This document shows, one piece after another, positions 49,838 to 55,802 of a stretch of 55,802 bases of DNA (position 1 is its first letter; each line of letters starts with the position of its first letter). The translations under genes and the position numbers were made by a program. Origin of the DNA: Catenulispora pinisilvae (lineage in GTDB: Bacteria; Actinomycetota; Actinomycetes; Streptomycetales; Catenulisporaceae); the NCBI RefSeq assembly GCF_015356865.1, contig NZ_JAAFZA010000047.1, positions 1 to 55,802 of the forward strand. Reading direction: 5' to 3'. The notes under the pieces are model-generated. The model was not told the origin of the DNA. It was given only the letters and a program-made list of their open reading frames with translations, and searched no databases.

Positions 49838-50576
49838 GAGACCTGAGCACGTCGACCTCACAACCGGGCAGGAACGGGTCGAAGCCGTGCTCGGTCAGCC
49901 ACCGGATCACCACCAGGCTGCGATGCGCCCACCAGCCCCGGATCACGTCGAGATCGACGTCACCGCCGTAACCGGCCAGCAGGTCCCCGACCCGCTCCTG
50001 CTGCCCGAGCGTCAACGTGGCCAGGTCGTACAACGCGTCCCCGCACGCCGCCTCGGACCAGTCGATGATCCCGGTGACCCGGTCGCCGTCGACGAACACG
50101 TGGGCGATCTGCAGATCGCCGTGCACGAACGCCGGCTTCCACGGCCGCAGCGCCGCCTCGGCGACCAGTCGGCCGCGCGTGACCACGCCGGCGGGGAGCA
50201 CGTCGTTCGCGAGCAGCCAGTCGCACTCGGTCTCCAGCTCCGCTGAAAGCTTGTCGAGGCTGGGACCGGGCCACGGCGGCAGCGGCGCCTCGTGCAGCGC
50301 GCGGATGGCGGCCCCGGCCGCACCCCAGGCCGCGGCCGACGCCGCCGACGGCTCGCCCAACCGCCCCAACGCCGTCCCGGACACCGCGGCCAGCGCCAGC
50401 ACCGGCGGCTTACGCCACAGCACCTCCGGCGTCGGGACCGGCACCAGGGCCATCGCCTCGACCTCCACGTCGGCGCGCGCCTGATCCGCGTCGACCTTCA
50501 GGAACACCTCGCCGACCCGCAGGGTCGTGCGCTCGGTATGGGCGACGATCACTTCGACCTCTTGCACGCCGGCCAT
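49830..50576 (-). CDS. APH-family phosphotransferase
   Basis: A 248-residue aminoglycoside-phosphotransferase-fold kinase. The catalytic loop is FVHGDLQIAHVFVDGD (H-G-D-x4-N position occupied by His) and the Mg-binding segment is GIIDWSEAACGDALYDLATL. The N-terminal lobe has VFLKVDADQARADVEVEAM with the ATP Lys. The Brenner motif usually reads HGDLxxxN; the His in the Asn position is a deviation worth noting. Members phosphorylate aminoglycosides, macrolides, homoserine or choline-like compounds. No neighbour indicates which. The ATG start at 50576 is clear. Confidence 0.85.
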   Translation of the reverse strand: MAGVQEVEVIVAHTERTTLRVGEVFLKVDADQARADVEVEAMALVPVPTPEVLWRKPPVLALAAVSGTALGRLGEPSAASAAAWGAAGAAIRALHEAPLPPWPGPSLDKLSAELETECDWLLANDVLPAGVVTRGRLVAEAALRPWKPAFVHGDLQIAHVFVDGDRVTGIIDWSEAACGDALYDLATLTLGQQERVGDLLAGYGGDVDLDVIRGWWAHRSLVVIRWLTEHGFDPFLPGCEVDVLRSLM

Positions 50577-50651
50577 TATCGCGGGTCGGAGCGCGGATAT
50601 CGCGGGGTTTAGCGCAGGTGGATCACTCCGCGCGGGTGTCAGCTTCGGGCA

Positions 50652-51416
50652 TCAGCCCGCTTGGACGGCGAAGTCGACTTTGAGCGCGTAGCGGTCCGCG
50701 ACGTAGGAACTGACGGTGTACTCCAACGGGTCGCCGTGCTGGTCGACGATGGACCGGGTCTCGACGAGCATCGGGGTGGTCGGGGCGACGCCGAGTTCGC
50801 GGGCGTCGTCGCCGGCGGTGCGGGCGGTGAGGATCGAGGAGCCCAGGGTCGGGTTCAGACCCAGGCGGCGGAGTGCGTGGTGGAGCGAGCCGGTCTCCAG
50901 GTCGGCGGTCAACAGAGTGCTGAGGGTGGGAGTCGCGGGGAAGGTCGCGTGCTCCAGGGCGATCGGGGTGTCGTCGAACAGGCGGACGCGGGTGATGGCG
51001 AGGACTCGGGGCGGCGCGGGGCGCGGGGCTGTCACCGACGCCAAGCCTGAGGCTGCCGGGTCGCTGACCTGGTAGAGGGCTGCGATCTCGGGCGGCTCGG
51101 CGTCACGCACAGTGGCTTCCAGGACCCGGGAACGCGGGGTCTTGCCCGCGGCACGCGCCTGGTCGTGAAAGCTCAGCAGGATGCCGACCGGCCGCGCCGC
51201 CGCGCCCTTGCGCACGAAACTGCCGCGCCCCGGCACCCGCTCCAACATCCCGTCGCGCTCCAAGCCGGCCAACGCGGCGCGCACCGTCATCCGCGAAACC
51301 CCGAACTCCTCCGCGAGCTGCGGCTCGGAGGGGAACGGATCGCCGTCGTCCGCGGTGGTGAGGCGGCGGCGGAGCTGCTTCTCGATGCGCTCGTAGAGGG
51401 GCTGTGATGCGGCCAT
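50652..51416 (-). CDS. GntR-family regulator (HutC/UTRA type)
   Basis: A 254-residue regulator. The winged helix at residues 5-68 (PLYERIEKQLRRRLT, then FPSEPQLAEEFGVSRMTVRA, wing RVPGRGSFVRKG) is followed by a UTRA effector domain (VLEATVRDAEPPEIAALYQV...LEYTVSSYVADRYALKVDF). It is divergent from deoC with only 53 bp between start codons, and the palindrome CTGTCTAGACAG lies in that gap. It probably represses deoC and itself in response to a sugar phosphate or nucleoside. Confidence 0.92.
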   Translation of the reverse strand: MAASQPLYERIEKQLRRRLTTADDGDPFPSEPQLAEEFGVSRMTVRAALAGLERDGMLERVPGRGSFVRKGAAARPVGILLSFHDQARAAGKTPRSRVLEATVRDAEPPEIAALYQVSDPAASGLASVTAPRPAPPRVLAITRVRLFDDTPIALEHATFPATPTLSTLLTADLETGSLHHALRRLGLNPTLGSSILTARTAGDDARELGVAPTTPMLVETRSIVDQHGDPLEYTVSSYVADRYALKVDFAVQAG

Positions 51417-51433
51417 GGCGATAAGTGTATAGG

Positions 51434-51445
51434 CTGTCTAGACAG
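51434..51445. promoter_or_regulatory. GntR operator between GntR and deoC genes
   Basis: CTGTCTAGACAG is a perfect 12-bp palindrome. Its core GTCTAGAC matches the GT-M-TA-K-AC consensus known for HutC-type GntR regulators. AGGAG at 51458-51462 serves deoC. Confidence 0.82.
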
Positions 51446-51469
51446 TTGTCTCGCTGAAGGAGAACCACC

Positions 51470-52201
51470 ATGGCCATAGCTTCGATCGAGGTCCCGCGCT
51501 GGGACGGCCCGCTGCCGACCCGCGAGGAGGTGGCGAAGATGATCGACCACTCGTTGCTGCGTCCCGAACTCACTCCCGCGGACGTCCAGGCCGGCTTGAC
51601 CACGGCGCTCGCCTACAGCACGGCCTCGGTATGCGTCCGGCCGACCGACGTGGAGGCAGCGTCCGCCGCCCTGCGCGGCACCCCGGTCGCCGTCGGCACG
51701 GTAGTGGCCTTCCCGCACGGCAGCGGCACCACGCCGACGAAGGTCTTCGAGGCCACCGAACTGATCGCCCTCGGCGCCGACGAGATCGACATGGTCATCG
51801 ACATCGGCCGCCTCCGCGCCGGCGACACGACGTTCACGCAGGACGAGATCGCGGCGGTGGTCGAAGCGGCGGCCGGCCGCCCGGTGAAGGTGATCTTCGA
51901 GAACTCCTACCTGACGCAGGAGCAGAAGGTCGCGGGCTACCGCGCGGCCGAGGCGGCCGGCGCGGCTTTCGTGAAGACCAGCACAGGCTTCGCCGCCGGC
52001 GGGGCAACGGCGCAGGACATCGCCCTGATGCGGCGCACCGTATCGGCCGCGGTGCAGGTCAAGGCAGCCGGCGGTGTCCGGACCCTGGACGCGTTGCTGG
52101 AACTCAACCGCCTGGGCGCCACCCGCTTCGGCGCCACCGCCACCGCGGCGATCCTCGATGATGTGGAGGAGCGGCGTCGTCGGTTGTTGGACGTCAGATA
52201 A
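51470..52201 (+). CDS. deoC: Deoxyribose-phosphate aldolase
   Basis: Cleaves 2-deoxy-D-ribose-5-phosphate to glyceraldehyde-3-phosphate and acetaldehyde. A 243-residue class I aldolase. IDHSLLRPELTPADV is the N-terminal signature, the Schiff-base Lys169 is in FVKTSTGFAAGGAT, and EIDMVIDIGRL and VKAAGGVRTLDALL form the rest of the site. AAGGAG precedes the ATG. It is divergent from its likely GntR regulator. No nucleoside phosphorylase or deoxyribokinase gene is adjacent, so the source of its substrate is not seen here. Confidence 0.95.
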   Translation: MAIASIEVPRWDGPLPTREEVAKMIDHSLLRPELTPADVQAGLTTALAYSTASVCVRPTDVEAASAALRGTPVAVGTVVAFPHGSGTTPTKVFEATELIALGADEIDMVIDIGRLRAGDTTFTQDEIAAVVEAAAGRPVKVIFENSYLTQEQKVAGYRAAEAAGAAFVKTSTGFAAGGATAQDIALMRRTVSAAVQVKAAGGVRTLDALLELNRLGATRFGATATAAILDDVEERRRRLLDVR

Positions 52202-52217
52202 CTGGCCCCAAACTTCC
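52196..52217. repeat. Left copy of an imperfect direct repeat (right copy 53911-53932)
   Basis: AGATAACTGGCCC is identical at 52196-52208 and 53911-53923, and the next eight bases match at six positions (CAAACTTC versus TCAACTTC). The left copy overlaps the deoC stop codon. The DNA between the copies contains several broken genes. Confidence 0.6.
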
Positions 52218-52306
52218 ATAGGAATAGCCACGAAACCCAAAACCGCCGACTAGGCACCATGGACACCCACGACGGGCTTCGGCGCGTGCCCTTCAAGGAG
52301 ACGAAC

Positions 52307-52657
52307 ATGGGGATTGAGCTCGAACTGCACTCCGAGCGACCGGCGTGGACCGAGTGGGAAACCTGGGAAACATCCAGAGCCACGGTCCTTCAAGGGTCGT
52401 ACGAGCACGGCAAAGCGTTGGCGCAGGTGCTGGCGGCCCTACTCGGGAGCAACAGGACGGGCAGGCTCTGCTCGGTAACGCCCTTCGACGACACGTTGTT
52501 CACCGAGCACGACGCAGAAGCTGCCCTTCTGGAGGTCCCCGGCCTATTGCCGCTGTGCCTGAATGCGTCGCAGACGGCGGCCGTTCACGATCTCGCGAGG
52601 TTGTTGGCCGCCTGTGCGGCGATGCCGGGCAGCTACCTGTGGTTCATGGGGGATTAG
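52307..52657 (+). CDS. Hypothetical protein
   Basis: A 116-residue protein I do not recognise. AAGGAG sits 6 bases before the ATG at 52307, a good ribosome site. The sequence is acidic with a leucine-rich helical second half (LPLCLNASQTAAVHDLARLL), no signal peptide and no metal motif. It ends 40 bp before the truncated gene at 52698; small pairs of this kind are sometimes immunity-type proteins, but nothing here shows that. Confidence 0.6.
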   Translation: MGIELELHSERPAWTEWETWETSRATVLQGSYEHGKALAQVLAALLGSNRTGRLCSVTPFDDTLFTEHDAEAALLEVPGLLPLCLNASQTAAVHDLARLLAACAAMPGSYLWFMGD

Positions 52658-52697
52658 GCAGGGATCAGCTGTCAGCGGACTCTGCAAGCATTCAGCA

Positions 52698-52820
52698 ATG
52701 AGCTACGACATGGCGGTATGGGAGGGCGAGCGCCCGCCTGGCGACGTGGAAGCCGGCGAGGTTTTCGCTGAGCACGGCCTGGTGTGTTTCGACGTCCAGT
52801 GGGACGGGATGCGGCCCTAG
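52698..52820 (+). pseudogene. Truncated 5' end of a conserved hypothetical gene
   Basis: The 40-codon frame starts MSYDMAVWEGERP, a beginning I know from a family of actinobacterial hypothetical proteins several times longer. After about 28 codons the sequence leaves the family pattern and a stop follows at 52818-52820. I read this as a gene cut by a rearrangement. Confidence 0.55.
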
Positions 52821-52874
52821 CTGCTTTGATCGCGCGCAAGCCCTCAGCCGGAGGCGGCCGTGCCAACCGTGCCA

Positions 52875-53012
52875 ACCTGGTTGCGGGCCGATCTGCGGGC
52901 CCAGGCCGATGCCGTCGCGGATCAGGTCGGAGCGCTCGTCGGTCAGGACGGAGTCGACGTGAATCCCGGGATGGCGGTCCTGGAACTCGAAGATCGGCCG
53001 GCACAGGTGCAT
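52875..53012 (-). pseudogene. Fragment of a LysR-type effector domain
   Basis: Minus-strand codons give FEFQDRHPGIHVDSVLTDER, then SDLIRDGIGLGPQIG, which matches the LysR substrate-binding domain pattern (F-x-x-R-H-P-x-V-x-V-D...D-L-I-x-x-G-x-D-x-x-x-R-I-G). No helix-turn-helix precedes it and the frame loses sense after about 46 codons. The rest of this 330-bp gap (to 53150) has only an imperfect repeat of CGCGAATCC / CCAGAATCC near 53035-53085. Confidence 0.6.
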
Positions 53013-53150
53013 GACGCCGAAGAATGTGGGGTGTCCGCGAATCCTCCGGCGCCCGCGAATCCCCGGGTGTCCCAGAATCCCTGGGTGCGCGCGGCTCAGC
53101 GAGCCTCTGCGTGCTGACGCGCCGCTCGGTGCGTCACTCAGTGCGCCGTG

Positions 53151-53819
53151 TCAGGGGTGAAACCGCCACCGGCCCTCGGAGATCACGTCCACCCTGTCGT
53201 CGCTGACGCGAATAGCCGTCTGGTCGTCGATGAAGTAGATCGGGAAGTCCGCCCGCGCGGCGATGCGATCGGCCCAGGCGTCGTCCCGCTCCGGGAAGTC
53301 CGGCGAGTACAGGTGCGGCTTGAGATACCAGTCGAACAGGCCGAACGGCGGCTGCACGGTCGTCGCGCCGAGCACGTGCAGGTCTGCGGCGTCCCCGATG
53401 ACGTCAGCGGAGTGTTCCGTGAGGTTCCCGCTGAAGATCATCGATCCGGCGCTCACGCCCACGTAGACCCGGCTCTCCAGTGCTTCCAGGAAGTCGGCGG
53501 CCAGGTCGTTGCCGATGATGCTGCGCGCGAGGTGGTAGTGGTTGCCGCCCTCGGCATAGATGACGTCGGCGTGCAGCAGCCGGTCGAGCACCATCTGTCG
53601 AGGCAGGCCGTTCAGCTCCAGGATGTCGAACTCCCGCCAACCGAGGCCGTGCAGCCGGTTCATGTCCTCCACGAACCAGCCGTGGTCTCCGGGCTCGGCG
53701 ACGGATGCGGTGGGAATGTACACGATGTTCGCCGCCTCGAACGGCTTGCCCAGCAGGTCCCGCAGCGCCTGCCGCAGTGTCTCGTTGCGCAGACCGCTCG
53801 ATGTCAACAGCAGCTTCAT
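53151..53819 (-). CDS. Peptidase E-like protein (family S51)
   Basis: A 222-residue cytosolic peptidase of the S51 fold, related to alpha-aspartyl dipeptidase and cyanophycinase. It starts MKLLLTSSGLRNETLRQALRDLLG and the nucleophile Ser123 is in VGVSAGSMIFSG, next to EGGNHYHL, which forms the substrate pocket. The C-terminal WYLKPHLYSPDFPERDDAW and YFIDDQTAIRV segments are typical of this group. I start at ATG 53819; the upstream extension in the same frame does not look like protein. It stands alone at the right end of the broken-gene patch. Confidence 0.88.
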   Translation of the reverse strand: MKLLLTSSGLRNETLRQALRDLLGKPFEAANIVYIPTASVAEPGDHGWFVEDMNRLHGLGWREFDILELNGLPRQMVLDRLLHADVIYAEGGNHYHLARSIIGNDLAADFLEALESRVYVGVSAGSMIFSGNLTEHSADVIGDAADLHVLGATTVQPPFGLFDWYLKPHLYSPDFPERDDAWADRIAARADFPIYFIDDQTAIRVSDDRVDVISEGRWRFHP

Positions 53820-54260
53820 CAGGCGAGCCAATATGACTGGAGGCTCGAAGGTCAACCGCGATGAGCCGGAATAGGGCTCGGGGTATGCGGTGTCTCCGCG
53901 ACTATGCCTAAGATAACTGGCCCTCAACTTCTTCTAGATAAATAGTCCCGATACGCGTCACACGAACTCTAGGGAGCCGCCTTCGGCGGCACTCAACTAA
54001 TACAACCAGCCAGTTTGCGTGGGCTGGAATCGCTGGTGGCTTGCCGACAGGGGAGTGGCCGGTGGGCGAAAGCAAGCGTGCTGACTCTGACGGCTGCGGA
54101 AGTCGCGGTCGCTACCTCGGCGGCCTTCAGTGGTCTTGGTGGCTTCGCTGGTCTCAGTGGTCTCGGCGACGACTTGCCGACCTCAGCGGGCCCGGGCCGA
54201 CCATGGCAGCGAGTTGAGGCCGTGAACATTGAAGCCGTGAACCAGGACTCTGGCGTGGCT
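53820..54260. other. Intergenic stretch with AT-rich part and GGTCTC-type repeats
   Basis: No gene recognised in 441 bases. The part around 53905-53960 is AT-richer than its surroundings and holds the right copy of the direct repeat (53911-53932). From about 54125 to 54170 short GGTCT(T/C)(G/A)GTGG-like repeats occur. The peptidase promoter should lie near 53820-53960 on the minus strand. Confidence 0.5.
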
Positions 54261-55802
54261 TCAGCCCTCGCTCACTTCGTCGAAGCCTCGCGGAGCACTG
54301 GGCTCGATGCCGAGGTGGTCGGCCATGGCGACCAGTCCCTCCTGCCGGGCCATCGCGCGCCCGAGGGCGAACGTCGCGTCGTACTCCTCGTTCCCGAGTT
54401 GCGCGCGTACGCTCTGCCCAACGTCCGCACGGTCCGGGTCGCCGAGGTCGGTGCCGCCGCGCAGGGCGTCGGCTGTGCCGAGGAATCGGGCCGCGCCGTG
54501 GGAGTCGCCGGTCGCGTCGGCGTAGGTGGCGATGCCGATGGCGATGCGGGACAGGACCGGCATGTCGTGGGCTGCGGTTCCGAGGGCGTACGCCTCGTGG
54601 AGTGCTTGCTTCGCCTTGGTCCGCTCGTCATCGGCGGCACCGGCGTCTTCCGTGCGATCCGCGGCATCCGCGGCATCCGCGGCATCCGTCTCACCGGCGT
54701 CCGAGCTGGTGCCGGCCAAGTACAGCAGCGCCTTCGTCACTTCCCGCAGCGCCAGCAGCTGTGGCGGCCCTTGCCATTGTCCGCGCGTGATCTCGTATGA
54801 CTCCCGCAGGTTCTGCCACGCCGTGTCCGTGTCCCCTTCGTAGCGGGCGATGTCGGCCAGGCCGATGTACGCCAGCAGCATCGCCGGGTGGGAGCGGTTC
54901 TGGCGGGCCGATTCCAGGATCGAGTTCACCAGGGCCTTGGCTTCGTCCTGGTTGCCGATGCGGGCCAGGGCGGTGGCGCGCATCATCTGGATCTGTGCGG
55001 CGTCGTCGGCGGCGTTGATCTCGTGGAGCAGGGTCAGTGCCTCGTCCTGTAGCTGCATGGCGTGGGTGGTGTCGCCGTCGGCCATGGCCATGCCGGCGAG
55101 TACCGACAAGGTGGCGGACAGGCCCCAGCGTTCGCCGATCTCGGCGAAGCGGCGGCGGGCTTCTTCCAGGTCGCGGCGTTGGGTGGCGAGGTCGCCGCTG
55201 TTCTCGGCGGCCATGCCGCGCATCAGGTGCAGCATGCCGCGGACCCAGGGGTCGGGGTGGTTCTCGTGGACGGCGACGGCGGCGACGACCGCGGGCAGGT
55301 CGTCGGTGATGATCGGGATGGTGCAGGCGGCGATGGCCAGCAGCGGGTTGTCATACGGCAGGCCGGGGTCGTCGACGACGGTGGCCAGGGCGTCGGTGAT
55401 GTCGCTGAGCTCGGTCCAGTCCTGGGCGCTGAACAGGCCGCTGAGAGCGTGCAGGATGGTGACGACGGCGTGGGCCTCGGCGGGTGAGTCGCCGTCGACG
55501 GACAGGGCGAGGGCGAGCCAGACGCGGCCTTCGGCGGTCTGGCCGATGATGGACCAGTACCAGGCCAGGGCGGCGGCGAGGCGGATCGCGGTGTCGGCCT
55601 CGCCGCTGTCGGCGGCGAAGCGCAGGGCGGCCAGGATGTTGTCGTGGTCGGCGTCCAGGCGGGCGAGCCAGGTGAGTTGTTCGCGGCGGCGCAGGTGGGG
55701 CTCGGCTTGTTCGGCGAGGTCGCGGAAGTAGCGGGCGTGGGCGCGGCGGACGTCGGCGATGGTGCCGGCCTCGGTGAGGCGTTCGATGCCGTATTCGCGC
55801 AG
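54261..55802 (-). CDS. AfsR/SARP-like regulator, C-terminal TPR part (5' end outside window)
   Basis: The frame is open from the window end to the stop at 54261, at least 513 residues, and its N-terminus lies beyond 55802. The visible part begins LREYGIERLTEAGTIADVRR, followed by AHARYFRDLAEQAEPHLR and LDADHDNILAALRFA. This is the typical passage from the NB-ARC ATPase to TPR repeats in AfsR-like and BTAD regulators. Several TPR-like helical pairs follow (IGNQDEAKALVNSILE, YEGDTDTAWQNLRESYE). An Asp/Ala-rich stretch (DAGETDAADAADAADRTED) is coded by a 9-bp repeat. A DNA-binding domain, if present, is outside the window. Confidence 0.85.
   Translation of the reverse strand: MREYGIERLTEAGTIADVRRAHARYFRDLAEQAEPHLRRREQLTWLARLDADHDNILAALRFAADSGEADTAIRLAAALAWYWSIIGQTAEGRVWLALALSVDGDSPAEAHAVVTILHALSGLFSAQDWTELSDITDALATVVDDPGLPYDNPLLAIAACTIPIITDDLPAVVAAVAVHENHPDPWVRGMLHLMRGMAAENSGDLATQRRDLEEARRRFAEIGERWGLSATLSVLAGMAMADGDTTHAMQLQDEALTLLHEINAADDAAQIQMMRATALARIGNQDEAKALVNSILESARQNRSHPAMLLAYIGLADIARYEGDTDTAWQNLRESYEITRGQWQGPPQLLALREVTKALLYLAGTSSDAGETDAADAADAADRTEDAGAADDERTKAKQALHEAYALGTAAHDMPVLSRIAIGIATYADATGDSHGAARFLGTADALRGGTDLGDPDRADVGQSVRAQLGNEEYDATFALGRAMARQEGLVAMADHLGIEPSAPRGFDEVSEG

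Noticed and set aside
47591..49846. A 751-codon frame joining the permease and LacI regions
   Set aside because: Arg/Pro-rich alternative frame; both genes are clear in other frames.
54015..54800. A 261-codon plus-strand frame opposite the end of the AfsR-like gene
   Set aside because: Its second half is the antisense of TPR codons, and the first half shows no family resemblance or good start.
1..55802. tRNA, rRNA, insertion sequences or integrase genes that would mark a mobile island
   Set aside because: None was recognised; the direct repeat near deoC is the only weak sign of an insertion.

Overview
The window comes from a very high-GC actinomycete: coding third positions are almost all G or C, GTG starts are common, and DUF5999, AfsR-like, LAL-type and DUF5937/ArsR proteins are typical of filamentous actinobacteria. 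A soil saprophyte of the Streptomyces/Catenulispora kind fits; the genus is a guess. No rRNA, tRNA, CRISPR array, insertion sequence or phage gene was seen. The dominant theme is carbohydrate uptake and breakdown under local regulators.

Region 1 (1-6.2 kb): a P-loop kinase-like gene, then a LacI regulator followed by araB-araD-araA (L-arabinose to D-xylulose-5-phosphate), closed by a strong hairpin. Region 2 (6.2-14.5 kb): a secreted S53 peptidase, a hexapeptide acetyltransferase, a 999-residue LAL regulator, DUF5999, a GGDEF protein, a GNAT protein, a membrane-anchored ACT-domain protein and an L7/L12-tail-like protein. Region 3 (14.6-19.9 kb): a second, paralogous LacI regulator with a CUT2-type sugar importer (binding lipoprotein, double ATPase, permease). 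An identical 14-bp operator lies in front of araB and in front of the importer, and related sites precede both LacI genes, so regions 1 and 3 look like one split arabinose regulon.

Region 4 (19.9-25 kb): a divergent MFS exporter/ArsR pair around an inverted-repeat operator, a DUF5519 protein, what looks like the scar of a deleted divergent regulator/SDR pair, and a CPA1 antiporter. Region 5 (25-35.5 kb): a secreted GH114 endo-galactosaminidase, divergent from a secreted parallel beta-helix protein, then a DeoR regulator, a CUT1 importer without ATPase, a SIS-domain enzyme, a GH4 glycosidase and a PfkB sugar kinase. I read this as a candidate locus for using a galactosamine-containing polymer, and as the best candidate here for an undescribed system.

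Region 6 (35.6-41 kb): LysR/SDR divergent pair with a clear palindrome, epoxide hydrolase, a hypothetical protein, purC, a GNAT protein. Region 7 (41-49.8 kb): a CE7 acetyl esterase divergent from a YicI-like GH31 alpha-xylosidase, an LplA/B/C-type importer without ATPase and a LacI regulator. The intergenic DNA between esterase and xylosidase has three CGAA-N4-TTCG sites and an 11-bp minisatellite. Region 8 (49.8-55.8 kb): a phosphotransferase, GntR/deoC divergent pair, a patch of gene fragments between two copies of an imperfect direct repeat, a peptidase E, and the C-terminal part of an AfsR-like regulator cut by the window end.

A further trait is a set of unrelated short tandem repeats, many placed at or just after stop codons.
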